Below the pieces are notes generated by a model. The model was given only the letters and a program-made list of their open reading frames with translations, was not told where the DNA came from and searched no databases. Below are positions 17,431 to 25,488 of a stretch of DNA of 64,000 nucleotides, piece after piece. The stretch comes from Bacteroidales bacterium. Lineage in GTDB: Bacteria > Bacteroidota > Bacteroidia > Bacteroidales > WCHB1-69. The stretch is from positions 54,981-118,980 of the forward strand of contig JAFPXF010000007.1 of the NCBI GenBank assembly GCA_017394765.1. Direction: 5' to 3'. The position numbers were made by a program, and so were the translations under genes. Within the stretch, counting starts at the first letter, position 1; every line of letters begins with the position of its first letter.

Positions 17431-17564
17431 AGGGACAAGAGCTTGGTAGCCAGGGGTTAAAGCGCGAGGAACGAGCGCTGCAACCCCTGGGAGGGGTGCG
17501 TGCGCGGGAAAGTCGCGGCGCGGGAGAAGGTTGGGACGAGGTTGGGGGTTGCTCGCCGCGAAAC
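17431..17564. repeat. Upstream FISUMP repeat, copy A1
   Basis: The complement of 17493-17564 matches 31675-31746 at most positions, including GTTTCGCGGCGAGCAACC, CTCCCGCGCCGCGA and CGCACCCC. It lies just upstream of the gene 1 promoter, in the same orientation to the gene as copy A2. Copy A1 also holds an extra palindrome, CCAGGGGTT...AACCCCTGG (17450-17489). A 25-bp part recurs at 13425. Confidence 0.8.
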
Positions 17565-17830
17565 TCCCCAGTTGCGATTTTCCATTTTTTTCCAAAAAAT
17601 TCCAATTTTTGAGGTGTGAAAGAGGGATATGAACATTCATTTTTCATATCTTTTATGCTAAATACCTATTGTTCAGTTATATAATAATTAGTGGCATACA
17701 ATGGAACATAAACATCGGGTTATCAACATTTTGTTATTTATAACATGGTGTCTGTAAAATTTTATCCATTTTTTTCCATATTGTAAATCAGTATTTTATG
17801 TCGATTTTGAGGATGTTAATAACTTTTTTG
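17565..17830. other. AT-rich spacer upstream of mraZ
   Basis: An AT-rich stretch with no coding frame. It separates the FISUMP repeat from the mraZ control region. Apart from short runs of T and TTCCA, nothing is seen in it. Confidence 0.6.
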
Positions 17831-17855
17831 TGTGAATTTATGGAAGTGATGTGAA
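17831..17855 (+). promoter_or_regulatory. Candidate MraZ operator: three TGNGAA-like repeats
   Basis: TGTGAA (17831), TGGAAG (17841) and TGTGAA (17850) are spaced about 10 and 9 bases apart, on one face of the helix, just upstream of the mraZ -7 element. MraZ is known to autoregulate through short direct repeats of TGGGA type spaced by about 10 bp. The match here is loose, so this is a suggestion. Confidence 0.3.
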
Positions 17856-17872
17856 AAAATGCTATTTTTGGC

Positions 17873-17880
17873 TCGTTTTT
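17873..17880 (+). promoter_or_regulatory. -7 element of the dcw cluster
   Basis: TATTTTTG followed by GC matches TAnnTTTG and lies 12 bases before the mraZ start codon, giving a nearly leaderless transcript. Confidence 0.55.
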
Positions 17881-17892
17881 TAAAGTTGAACA

Positions 17893-18381
17893 ATGACCAC
17901 GAACTTGGCATACGGCTACTGGGAGGCATCCATCGAGAAGAGCGGGCGCGTGAAGCTGCCCACGGCGCTGCTGCGTGCCCTGCCGGAAGACGAGCGCAAG
18001 GTCTTCCATGTGACCCACGGCTTCGGCGAACACATCATGCTCTGGTCCGAAAAGGCCTACCTCGAGCAGATGGCCTACCTCGACTCGCTCGACCGCAACA
18101 TCGTGACCGTGAAACGCTACCGCAACGCTTTCATCCGCAACACCGCATGCCTGGAGTGCGACGCGCAGGACCGCATCGTCATCCCGCGTCCTCTCATGGA
18201 ACAGTACGCCATCCAGAAGGAGATTGTGCTGTTGCTGGACAATGGCCGCATCGAGATATGGAACTGCCAGAAGTATCATGAGAAGTTCGACATGTCGCCC
18301 GAGGAGCTGGAAGCCCTCAACGAACAGATTCACACCGGACATTTTCAAGCGGAAAAGGAGGCCTCGGATGCGCTATCATGA
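17893..18381 (+). CDS. mraZ: Transcriptional regulator MraZ
   Basis: First gene of the division and cell wall cluster. MraZ is an AbrB-like DNA-binding protein that represses its own operon. The 162-residue protein has the two SpoVT/AbrB-type halves: YGYWEASIEKSGRVKLPTAL (about 8-27) and NTACLECDAQDRIVIPRPLM (about 82-101), followed by LLLDNGRIEIWN. The stop overlaps the rsmH start by 14 bp, which supports coupled translation. Confidence 0.95.
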   Translation: MTTNLAYGYWEASIEKSGRVKLPTALLRALPEDERKVFHVTHGFGEHIMLWSEKAYLEQMAYLDSLDRNIVTVKRYRNAFIRNTACLECDAQDRIVIPRPLMEQYAIQKEIVLLLDNGRIEIWNCQKYHEKFDMSPEELEALNEQIHTGHFQAEKEASDALS

Positions 18382-19294
18382 CCCTGTGCTCCTGCAAACC
18401 TCCGTTGACCATCTTGTGACAGACCCTTCCGGCATCTATGTCGATGCCACTTTCGGCGGCGGCGGTCACTCCCGCGCCATCATGGAGCGTCTTTCGCCCG
18501 ACGGCCGCCTCATAGCGTTCGACCAGGACGCCGAGAGCCGCGCCAACGCCATTGACGACCCTCGTTTCCGGTTCGTGCCGTCCAATTTCAAGAACCTCAC
18601 CCGCTTCCTGCAATATCACAAGGCCTATCCCGTCCATGGCATCCTCGCCGACCTGGGGGTCTCCTCCCACCAGATCGACACGCCGGGGCGCGGTTTCTCC
18701 TACAGCCATGACGGGCCGCTCGACATGCGGATGAACGCCGACGCGGATCTCTCCGCCCACGATGTGGTGAACCAATACGACGAGGAGCAGCTGGCCAAGG
18801 TCTTCTTCGCCTATGGCGAGTTGAGCGACGGACGCCGTCTGGCCCGCCGGATTGTGCGCGCCCGCGACATGCAGCCCCTTGACACGACCTTCCAACTGGT
18901 GGAGGCCCTCAAGCCCTGCCTTCCCCGTGGCCGCGAGAACAAAAGCCTCTCCAAGGTGTTCCAGGCCATCCGCATCGAGGTGAACCGCGAGACGGAGGTG
19001 CTGGAGGCCCTGCTGTCGCAGACGCCGGACGCCCTCCTGAACGGCGGACGGTTAGTGATCATCTCCTACCACTCTTTGGAGGACCGAATGGTGAAGAACT
19101 TCATGCGCGCCGGCAACTTCTCCGGCGAGGTGGAGAAGGACTTCTTCGGCAACCCGCTCACCCCCTTCAAGCTCATCACCCGCAAGGCCATCGTGCCCGA
19201 CGAGGCGGAAATCATGAACAACCCGCGCGCCCGCAGCGCCAAGCTGCGTGTCGCCGAAAAAATAGAAAACCAAGCCCATGGACTCGACCACTAA
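18368..19294 (+). CDS. rsmH: 16S rRNA (cytosine1402-N4)-methyltransferase
   Basis: RsmH (MraW) methylates N4 of C1402 in 16S rRNA near the P site. The 308-residue protein has DPVLLQTSVDHLV at the start, the SAM motif YVDATFGGGGHSRAI (about 23-37), ADLGVSSHQIDTPGRGFSY, PLDMRM, RIEVNRETEVLE and VIISYHSLEDRMVK. The start ATG at 18368 lies inside the end of mraZ; a longer frame upstream is just mraZ in another frame. Confidence 0.96.
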   Translation: MRYHDPVLLQTSVDHLVTDPSGIYVDATFGGGGHSRAIMERLSPDGRLIAFDQDAESRANAIDDPRFRFVPSNFKNLTRFLQYHKAYPVHGILADLGVSSHQIDTPGRGFSYSHDGPLDMRMNADADLSAHDVVNQYDEEQLAKVFFAYGELSDGRRLARRIVRARDMQPLDTTFQLVEALKPCLPRGRENKSLSKVFQAIRIEVNRETEVLEALLSQTPDALLNGGRLVIISYHSLEDRMVKNFMRAGNFSGEVEKDFFGNPLTPFKLITRKAIVPDEAEIMNNPRARSAKLRVAEKIENQAHGLDH

Positions 19295-19742
19295 GCGCAA
19301 TGACAGCAAAAAACGGGAACGCAAGCACTGGCTGAGAAAGGTGTTCGGCGGCGAGTTCCTGCTCAGCGAGCAGATGCGCCCGTGGTACCCTTACATCGCC
19401 TTCGTGCTCCTGTTGGCCGCCATCCTCGTGCTCAACGAGCAGCTGGTCAACGAAAAGAAGGCGGAGATCGGCCGGCTGGAGAACGAGTACAAGTCGGAAT
19501 TGAGCAGGCTCAAGGCCAACAACCAGTTCATCCCCTACGAGGAGAACCAGATCCTTATCCAGAAGATGAAGGACCGCGGCTATGTGCTTGACGAGGAACA
19601 CAACTACACCATTCACGTGCCGCGTCCGGTGAAGGAAAAGCATCACGTCCTCTTTTTCTGGAAGAACAGGAAGAAAGAGGTCGCCGCGTCCGATTCCGTG
19701 GCGGTGGCGGATGACCGGGATGATGAAGAGATTATACAATAA
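19278..19742 (+). CDS. FtsL-like cell division protein
   Basis: A 154-residue bitopic membrane protein in the ftsL place of the cluster. A basic N-terminus (KKRERKHWLRKVFGGEFLLS) is followed by one membrane segment YPYIAFVLLLAAILVL (about 37-53) and a periplasmic coiled coil (NEKKAEIGRLENEYKSELSRLK). This layout matches the FtsL-like family of Bacteroidota. It probably joins the FtsQLB-type divisome subcomplex. It overlaps the rsmH end by 17 bp. The acidic C-terminal tail (VADDRDDEEIIQ) is unusual for FtsL but common in this subfamily as far as I can judge. Confidence 0.88.
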   Translation: MDSTTKRNDSKKRERKHWLRKVFGGEFLLSEQMRPWYPYIAFVLLLAAILVLNEQLVNEKKAEIGRLENEYKSELSRLKANNQFIPYEENQILIQKMKDRGYVLDEEHNYTIHVPRPVKEKHHVLFFWKNRKKEVAASDSVAVADDRDDEEIIQ

Positions 19743-19764
19743 TCATATATAAAACCGATAAAAA

Positions 19765-22041
19765 ATGGCTCAGAGAGGCAGACAACAAGGCAAGAACGGC
19801 GGCATTCACCCCATCAGGATGACGGTGGCGGTGCTCGCCATGCTCTTTTTGGGGGTGCTGTGTGTGGTGCAGGTCTGCTATCTCTCCTTCTTTGAACGGG
19901 GCATCGCTTCCGGCACGGACAGCAAGGAGTGCGTGGACGCCACCTCCCCCGACTTCGACCCCGACCGCGACACGAACTTCCTCTGCTATGTGCGGGCCAA
20001 CACGCTGCGTCCAGCACGCGGCGAGATCTACGACGACCACGGCCGCCTGCTCGTGGGCAACTACAACGTCTTCGAGGTGGCCTTCGATGGCAAGCAGTTC
20101 GCCAAGGAGTACGGTGACAGCACCAAATACTCCTCCGCCGAGGTCGATGAGATGCTCCATCGCCTTGCCAAGGACTTTCAGGAGCAGTTCAAGGACCGTT
20201 ATCCCAAGCGCTCGGAGCAGTTTTACTACAACTTCTTCACCCGCAATTACAAGAACCGGCATTATGAGACCCTGTTCCCCGTGAATGTCTGGAACGAGCG
20301 CACGTGGGTGTCGAGCATCGACACGGCGCAGATCAAGAGGCTGCCCTATCTGCAGCGCAAGATCAAGGACAAGAAGACGGGCGAGATTGTGCGTACGGTG
20401 AAGAGCACCCGTTTCCTGAACTTCGTGACCTTCCCGGTGCGCATCAACCCTTACGGGGAAATGGCGCGCCGCACGCTCGGCATCAGCTTGGGCGACCGCC
20501 AGTATGGCATGGAGGCCGAGTTGAACGACATCCTGGCCGGCGAGGAGGGGAGCAAGAAGTTTCTGGAACTCAACCATGCCGTGGTTCCCCTCAATGCACG
20601 CATCGACCCCGTGGACGGCAAGAACATTCACACGACCCTCAACCTGGAGATCCAGAACGCGGTTCACAACGAGATGTCACGCAAGCTGCAGGAGCTTGGC
20701 GCCGAGTGGGGCTGCGCCATCGTGATGGAGACGCGCACGGGCGAGATCAAGGCCGTCACCAACCTGCGCCGCAAGGACAAGGACAACTGGGTTTATGACG
20801 AGAGCATGGAATATGCCCTCAATGCCAAGGTGGAGCCGGGTTCCACGTTCAAGTTGGCTTCGCTGCTGGCGTTTTTGGAAACCATGCCGACGGACACCGA
20901 GCGCATCTACCCGATGTTCGTCCACACCTTCAAATATCCGCTCAAGTCGGGCGGCTTCCGTTCCTATTACAAGGCGGACAGCAAGGTGCGCGGCGAGGCT
21001 CTCGGCACCCCCAACGAGGTGTTCCAGCGTTCTTCCAACATCGGCATCGCCTCGATGATCTTCCATGCCTTCGGGATGAAGAACTTCCCCGCCTACACAG
21101 CGCAGTTGGCCAAGTTCGGCCTCTTCGACACCATCCATACACAGATGGGCGACCTCATGCCAGCTGGCATCCGCAACGACGGGCGTTTCGACAACTATTA
21201 CGCCACCTGCTTCGGCGCCGGCTTCAACATCCCCGTGCTCCGCACGCTGATGTACTACAACGCCATTGCCAACAATGGGCGGATGATGGCCCCGCTGTTT
21301 GTGAAATATATCACCAACGGCTACGACACGCTGGAGCGTTTTGTGCCGGAGGTCGTGATGGAGAAGATGGTCTCCGACCGCACTCTCCGCATCGCGCGCG
21401 CCTACCTTGACAGCGTGGTATGGGGCAAGTACGGCACGGGGCGCCGCTACAAGGACCCCACCTGTCCCTTTGCCGGCAAGACCGGCACACGCGACCTGTG
21501 GGACGAGAAGACCAAGAGTTACAACTACGACCGCAACGCTGTCTCCTTCTGTGGATACTTCCCCAAGGACAACCCCAAATACACGATGATTGTCTATATC
21601 TACGACGTGCTCCAGCACAGCGAGGTCGCGGTGGATGTCTTCGGAAAAATCGCACGCAGCATCATGAACAGCAACAACTACAGCGCGATGCACAATATCG
21701 AGGAGTATGAGCTTCGGCCCTTGAAGAACACCGGTCCTGTGAACCGCCGCCTTGTCAACCCGATATTCCTGGCGATGGGCTACGACACGGTGCGTTTCGC
21801 GGAGGCGCAGGACTTCTATTCTGTCCGCACGGATGACTCCCTGCGGTGTGTGTTGGTGCAGCCGCTGCAGATGGCGAAGGAGAACGGGCTGCCCGACTTG
21901 CGGGGCATGATCGCCTCCGACGCCGTGGCCGTCCTGACCCGCAAGGGCTACCGCACCGCCCTTCAGGGACGCGGCGTGGTGAAACGCTACGAAGTGGAAT
22001 CTGGCAAGCTCGTGCGCCTCTATCTGGAACCGGTCCGTTGA
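19765..22041 (+). CDS. ftsI: Division transpeptidase (class B penicillin-binding protein)
   Basis: FtsI (PBP3) cross-links septal peptidoglycan together with FtsW. The 758-residue protein has one N-terminal membrane segment (MTVAVLAMLFLGVLCVVQVC), a dimerisation/pedestal domain with NTLRPARGEIYDDHGRLL, and the transpeptidase domain. The active motifs are visible: SxxK with Ser360 (PGSTFK), SxN at 423-425 (RSSN), and KTG at 572-574 (AGKTGT). A PASTA-like domain closes the protein (LPDLRGMIASDAVAVLTRKG). The gene lies 22 bp after ftsL and 38 bp before murE. It is longer than Gram-negative FtsI but normal for Bacteroidota. Confidence 0.93.
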   Translation: MAQRGRQQGKNGGIHPIRMTVAVLAMLFLGVLCVVQVCYLSFFERGIASGTDSKECVDATSPDFDPDRDTNFLCYVRANTLRPARGEIYDDHGRLLVGNYNVFEVAFDGKQFAKEYGDSTKYSSAEVDEMLHRLAKDFQEQFKDRYPKRSEQFYYNFFTRNYKNRHYETLFPVNVWNERTWVSSIDTAQIKRLPYLQRKIKDKKTGEIVRTVKSTRFLNFVTFPVRINPYGEMARRTLGISLGDRQYGMEAELNDILAGEEGSKKFLELNHAVVPLNARIDPVDGKNIHTTLNLEIQNAVHNEMSRKLQELGAEWGCAIVMETRTGEIKAVTNLRRKDKDNWVYDESMEYALNAKVEPGSTFKLASLLAFLETMPTDTERIYPMFVHTFKYPLKSGGFRSYYKADSKVRGEALGTPNEVFQRSSNIGIASMIFHAFGMKNFPAYTAQLAKFGLFDTIHTQMGDLMPAGIRNDGRFDNYYATCFGAGFNIPVLRTLMYYNAIANNGRMMAPLFVKYITNGYDTLERFVPEVVMEKMVSDRTLRIARAYLDSVVWGKYGTGRRYKDPTCPFAGKTGTRDLWDEKTKSYNYDRNAVSFCGYFPKDNPKYTMIVYIYDVLQHSEVAVDVFGKIARSIMNSNNYSAMHNIEEYELRPLKNTGPVNRRLVNPIFLAMGYDTVRFAEAQDFYSVRTDDSLRCVLVQPLQMAKENGLPDLRGMIASDAVAVLTRKGYRTALQGRGVVKRYEVESGKLVRLYLEPVR

Positions 22042-22079
22042 CCCTCAATGAAAACCCATTAACCTATTAAGAAACCTAT

Positions 22080-23558
22080 ATGATGAAACCGTTAACCCAA
22101 TTGCTGAAGAGCATCAAGCCGCAAGAGATTCTTGGCGACGTGGAGTGCAATGTCACCGACATCGTGTTCGATTCCCGCCGGGTGGCCGCCATGGTGGCGG
22201 AGGGCGGCCTGCCGCTCTATGTGGCGCAACGCGGCACGCAGACGGACGGTCACCGCTTCATCCCGCAGGTCGTGGAGGCCGGCGGTCGGGTGATTGTCTG
22301 CGAGGAGCTTCCGGAAGAACCGCATCCCGGCGTCACGTATGTGAAGGTGCGCGACAGCTCCGTGGCATTGGGCTGCTTAGCCAGCGCGTTTCACGGCAAC
22401 CCCAGCCGCAAGCTGAAGCTGGTCGGCATCACAGGCACCAACGGCAAGACCACCACCGTGACGCTGCTGCACCGTCTCTTCACGCTGCTCGGCCACAAGT
22501 GCGGCTTGCTCTCCACCATCGTCAACAAGATCGGCGAGGAGGAAGTGCCCGCCACGCATACCACGCCCGACGCGGTGGAACTCAACACACTGCTGGCCCG
22601 CATGGTCGAGGCCGGCTGTGAGTACTGCTTCATGGAGGTCAGCTCCCACGCCGTCTGCCAGCACCGCATCTCCGGACTGCATTTCACTGGCGCCATCTTC
22701 AGCAACATCACCCACGACCATCTCGACTTCCACAAGACTTTCCAGAACTATATCAGGGCCAAGAAGGCTTTCTTCGACGGACTCTCCAAGAATGCGTTCG
22801 CCCTCACCAACGCCGATGACAAGAACGGCATGGTGATGGTGCAGAACTGCAAGGCGCGGGTCTGTACGTACAGCCTGCTCACCGCCGCCACCTTCAAGGG
22901 CGTGGTTTTGGACGATTCTTTCAAGGGCTTGCAGATGCGTGTCAACGGCAGGGAGGTCTTCTTCAAGCTCTGCGGCCGCTTCAATGCCTACAACCTGCTG
23001 GCCATCTACGGCGCGGCGGTGCTTTTGGGCGCCGATGAGGACGAGGTGTTGACACGAATGAGCCTGTTGGAGAGCGCCGCCGGACGGTTCCAGCTGCTGT
23101 ACCGCCAGGACGGGGCCACCGCCATCGTGGATTACGCCCACACTCCGGATGCTTTGCAGAATGTGCTGGAGACCATCCGCGAGACCATCGGCAACCGTGC
23201 CGAGGTGATCACTGTGGTGGGGTGCGGCGGCGACCGCGACCGGACCAAACGCCCCGAGATGGCTGCCATCGCCTGCAAATACAGCAGCCGTGTGGTCTTC
23301 ACCTCCGACAACCCTCGCACGGAAAATCCCGGGGCGATTCTTGACGAGATGCTCGCCGGGGTGCCCGAGAACAAAAAGAAGAACATCCTGGTCATCGAAA
23401 ACCGCCGTGAGGCCATCAAGGCCGCCTGCATGATGCTGCCCAAAGACGGTGTGCTGCTCGTCGCCGGAAAAGGCCATGAGAACTATCAGGAAATCAACCA
23501 CGTCAAGCACCATTTCGATGACAGCGAAGAGGTGCGGGACTGCTTCGCGATGAATTAA
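22080..23558 (+). CDS. murE: UDP-MurNAc-tripeptide synthetase (meso-DAP adding)
   Basis: MurE adds the third residue to UDP-MurNAc-L-Ala-D-Glu. The 492-residue protein has all three Mur ligase domains: an N-terminal UDP-binding domain, the ATP site GITGTNGKTTTVTLL (about 115-129), the VSSHAVCQHRISGLHF motif, and the C-terminal domain with DYAHTPDALQNVL. The specificity loop reads TSDNPRTENP; the DNPR motif is the known sign of meso-diaminopimelate use. Two adjacent ATGs (22080 and 22083) could start it. This intact three-domain ligase contrasts with the murD fragment two genes downstream. Confidence 0.95.
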   Translation: MMKPLTQLLKSIKPQEILGDVECNVTDIVFDSRRVAAMVAEGGLPLYVAQRGTQTDGHRFIPQVVEAGGRVIVCEELPEEPHPGVTYVKVRDSSVALGCLASAFHGNPSRKLKLVGITGTNGKTTTVTLLHRLFTLLGHKCGLLSTIVNKIGEEEVPATHTTPDAVELNTLLARMVEAGCEYCFMEVSSHAVCQHRISGLHFTGAIFSNITHDHLDFHKTFQNYIRAKKAFFDGLSKNAFALTNADDKNGMVMVQNCKARVCTYSLLTAATFKGVVLDDSFKGLQMRVNGREVFFKLCGRFNAYNLLAIYGAAVLLGADEDEVLTRMSLLESAAGRFQLLYRQDGATAIVDYAHTPDALQNVLETIRETIGNRAEVITVVGCGGDRDRTKRPEMAAIACKYSSRVVFTSDNPRTENPGAILDEMLAGVPENKKKNILVIENRREAIKAACMMLPKDGVLLVAGKGHENYQEINHVKHHFDDSEEVRDCFAMN

Positions 23559-23603
23559 AAAACAAGACAAAATCCAAACCAGAAACCATTAACCTGCAAG
23601 AAT

Positions 23604-24860
23604 ATGTTATACACCCTTTTTGAATGGCTGCACAAGTTGGGAATGCCCGGATCGGGTATTTTCCAATACATCTCTTTCCGGTCTGCCATGGCTTTCGTGG
23701 TGGCTTTGATCATATCCATCTTCTTTGGAAAGCCTTTCATCCGCTTGCTGCGCAGAAAGCAGATCGGCGAGTCGGTGCGCGACTTGGGACTGGCGGGGCA
23801 GGCTGAGAAGGCCGGTACCCCGACCATGGGCGGACTGATCATCATCGCGGCCATCCTGATTCCGGCGTTGCTCTTTTGCCAGCTGAACAACGTCTATGTG
23901 CGGCTGATGCTCTTTACCACTGTGTGGCTCGGCGGCTTGGGCTTTGCCGACGATTATATCAAGGTCTTCAAGAAAAACAAGGAGGGACTTTCCCCGCGCA
24001 AGAAGCTGATTGGGCAGATTGTCCTCGGCGTGATGGTCGGTGCGGTGATGTATTTCCATCCCGATGCCGTGATTTGCGAGAAGAACGCCACTGCAAACGT
24101 GATGACGCCGCTCGAATCCGCCTTGCAGGTGGAAAACCAAGCCAACGCCGAGACCCCCAGGATTTTCGGCGAAGCGCACCACTCCACCAAGACGACCATC
24201 CCGTTCTTCAAGAACAATGAGGCTGACTACAGCTCCCTCACCCGTTGGATGGGCGACAAGACCGGCAAGTGGTCGTTCCTGCTCTTCATCCCCATCATTG
24301 TCTTCATCATCGCGGCGGTCTCCAACGGAGCCAACCTTACCGATGGGTTGGACGGGCTCGCGACGGGTACCACCTCCGTCATCGCGGTGGGTATCGCCAT
24401 ACTGGCATACGTGTCTGGCAATGTGGTGTTTGCCAATTATTTGGATATAATGTATATACCCAATATCGGGGAGTTGGTGATCTTTGTGTCCGGCGTGATT
24501 GGCGCCTGTCTGGGCTTTTACTGGTGGAATTGTTATCCCGCACAGATCTTCATGGGCGACACCGGCAGTCTGATGCTGGGCGGTATCGTGGCTGTCTCTT
24601 GCATCATCGTCCGCAAGGAGCTGCTCATCCCGATACTCTGCGGCGTCTATCTGGCCCAGTCCGTTTCTGTCATCATGCAGGTTTCCTATTTCAAATACAC
24701 CAAGAAGAAATATGGCGAGGGTCGCCGCATCTTCCTGATGGCGCCCCTGCATCATCATTTCCAAAAGAAGGGTGTGCACGAATCCAAAATCGTGCAGCAT
24801 TTCATCATCATCAGCCTTCTCCTGGCTGTCCTCACCGTTGTCACACTCAAGATCAGATAA
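23604..24860 (+). CDS. mraY: Phospho-MurNAc-pentapeptide translocase
   Basis: MraY transfers phospho-MurNAc-pentapeptide to undecaprenyl phosphate, making lipid I. The 418-residue polytopic protein has the family motifs AGTPTMGGLIIIAAI (about 70), GGLGFADDYIKVFKKN (the Asp-Asp pair, about 110-125), NLTDGLDGLATG and FMGDTGSLMLGG, and the H-rich cytosolic loop PLHHHFQKKGVHE near the C-terminus. An insertion of about 60 residues between helices (about 150-210), with many charged residues, is typical of Bacteroidota MraY. Confidence 0.96.
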   Translation: MLYTLFEWLHKLGMPGSGIFQYISFRSAMAFVVALIISIFFGKPFIRLLRRKQIGESVRDLGLAGQAEKAGTPTMGGLIIIAAILIPALLFCQLNNVYVRLMLFTTVWLGGLGFADDYIKVFKKNKEGLSPRKKLIGQIVLGVMVGAVMYFHPDAVICEKNATANVMTPLESALQVENQANAETPRIFGEAHHSTKTTIPFFKNNEADYSSLTRWMGDKTGKWSFLLFIPIIVFIIAAVSNGANLTDGLDGLATGTTSVIAVGIAILAYVSGNVVFANYLDIMYIPNIGELVIFVSGVIGACLGFYWWNCYPAQIFMGDTGSLMLGGIVAVSCIIVRKELLIPILCGVYLAQSVSVIMQVSYFKYTKKKYGEGRRIFLMAPLHHHFQKKGVHESKIVQHFIIISLLLAVLTVVTLKIR

Positions 24861-24918
24861 TCATTACGCAAAAAAGAAAATTAGTTCAAAATAACCTCAA
24901 TACTAAAAACCAAAACCT

Positions 24919-25476
24919 ATGCCGACCCAAAAAACCAACAGTTTCAGCCTCTTCGAGAGAGAAAGAGAAAAAGACAATCCCATGGTGGCCACCTTGGCCA
25001 GCCGTCTGGTCAACATCCGCAAGAAAAACATCGCCGCCTCGTTGTCCGACTTTGAGGGCAGCTCGCACAAGTTAGAGCGCGTCAAGACCATCAACACCAT
25101 TGATTTTATCGACGATTCCCGTTCCACGAACGTCAATTCGGTCTGGTATGCTTTGCAGAGCATGACCAAGCCGACAGTGTGGATCACCAGCATCGACAAT
25201 GTGGAGAAAATATCCGAGGATCTGGTGGAACAGGTGCGCCAGCATGTGAAAGCCATCGTGTTGCAGAGTGTTTACAACACGGATGTCTATGATTTCCTCT
25301 CCTCGTTGGATATTCCCGTCTATGTGGAGATGAGCTGTGAAGATGCCGTGCGCCAAGCCTTCTATGCTTGCGACAGGAACTATGCGGTTCTCTTCTCCCC
25401 GGGCGTGAACGGTACTCCGCAGATGACATACCGTGAGCGTGGCGACAAGTTCCAGGAGGCAGTAGGACAACTATAA
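24919..25476 (+). CDS. Free-standing MurD C-terminal ligase domain (truncated MurD)
   Basis: A 185-residue protein in the murD place between mraY and ftsW. After a 20-residue charged leader (SLFEREREKDNP), residues 21-185 match only the end of MurD: ATLASRLVNIRKKNIAASLS, DFEGSSHKLERV, the C-terminal substrate motif DFIDDSRSTNVNSVWYALQS (normally INDSKATN), KPTVWI, VKAIVLQ, and VLFSPGVNGTPQMTYRERGDKF. The UDP-binding domain and the central ATP-binding domain with its GTNGKTT loop are absent. The usual GGVDKG loop is replaced by TSIDNVEK. The 58 bp back to mraY hold no remnant of the missing part. The frame is open, with codon use like its neighbours, so it does not look like fresh decay. It cannot be a ligase alone; it may be a regulatory or scaffold part, or a relic. 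A complete murD is not in this window. Confidence 0.8.
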   Translation: MPTQKTNSFSLFEREREKDNPMVATLASRLVNIRKKNIAASLSDFEGSSHKLERVKTINTIDFIDDSRSTNVNSVWYALQSMTKPTVWITSIDNVEKISEDLVEQVRQHVKAIVLQSVYNTDVYDFLSSLDIPVYVEMSCEDAVRQAFYACDRNYAVLFSPGVNGTPQMTYRERGDKFQEAVGQL

Positions 25477-25488
25477 ACCGTTTTATCC

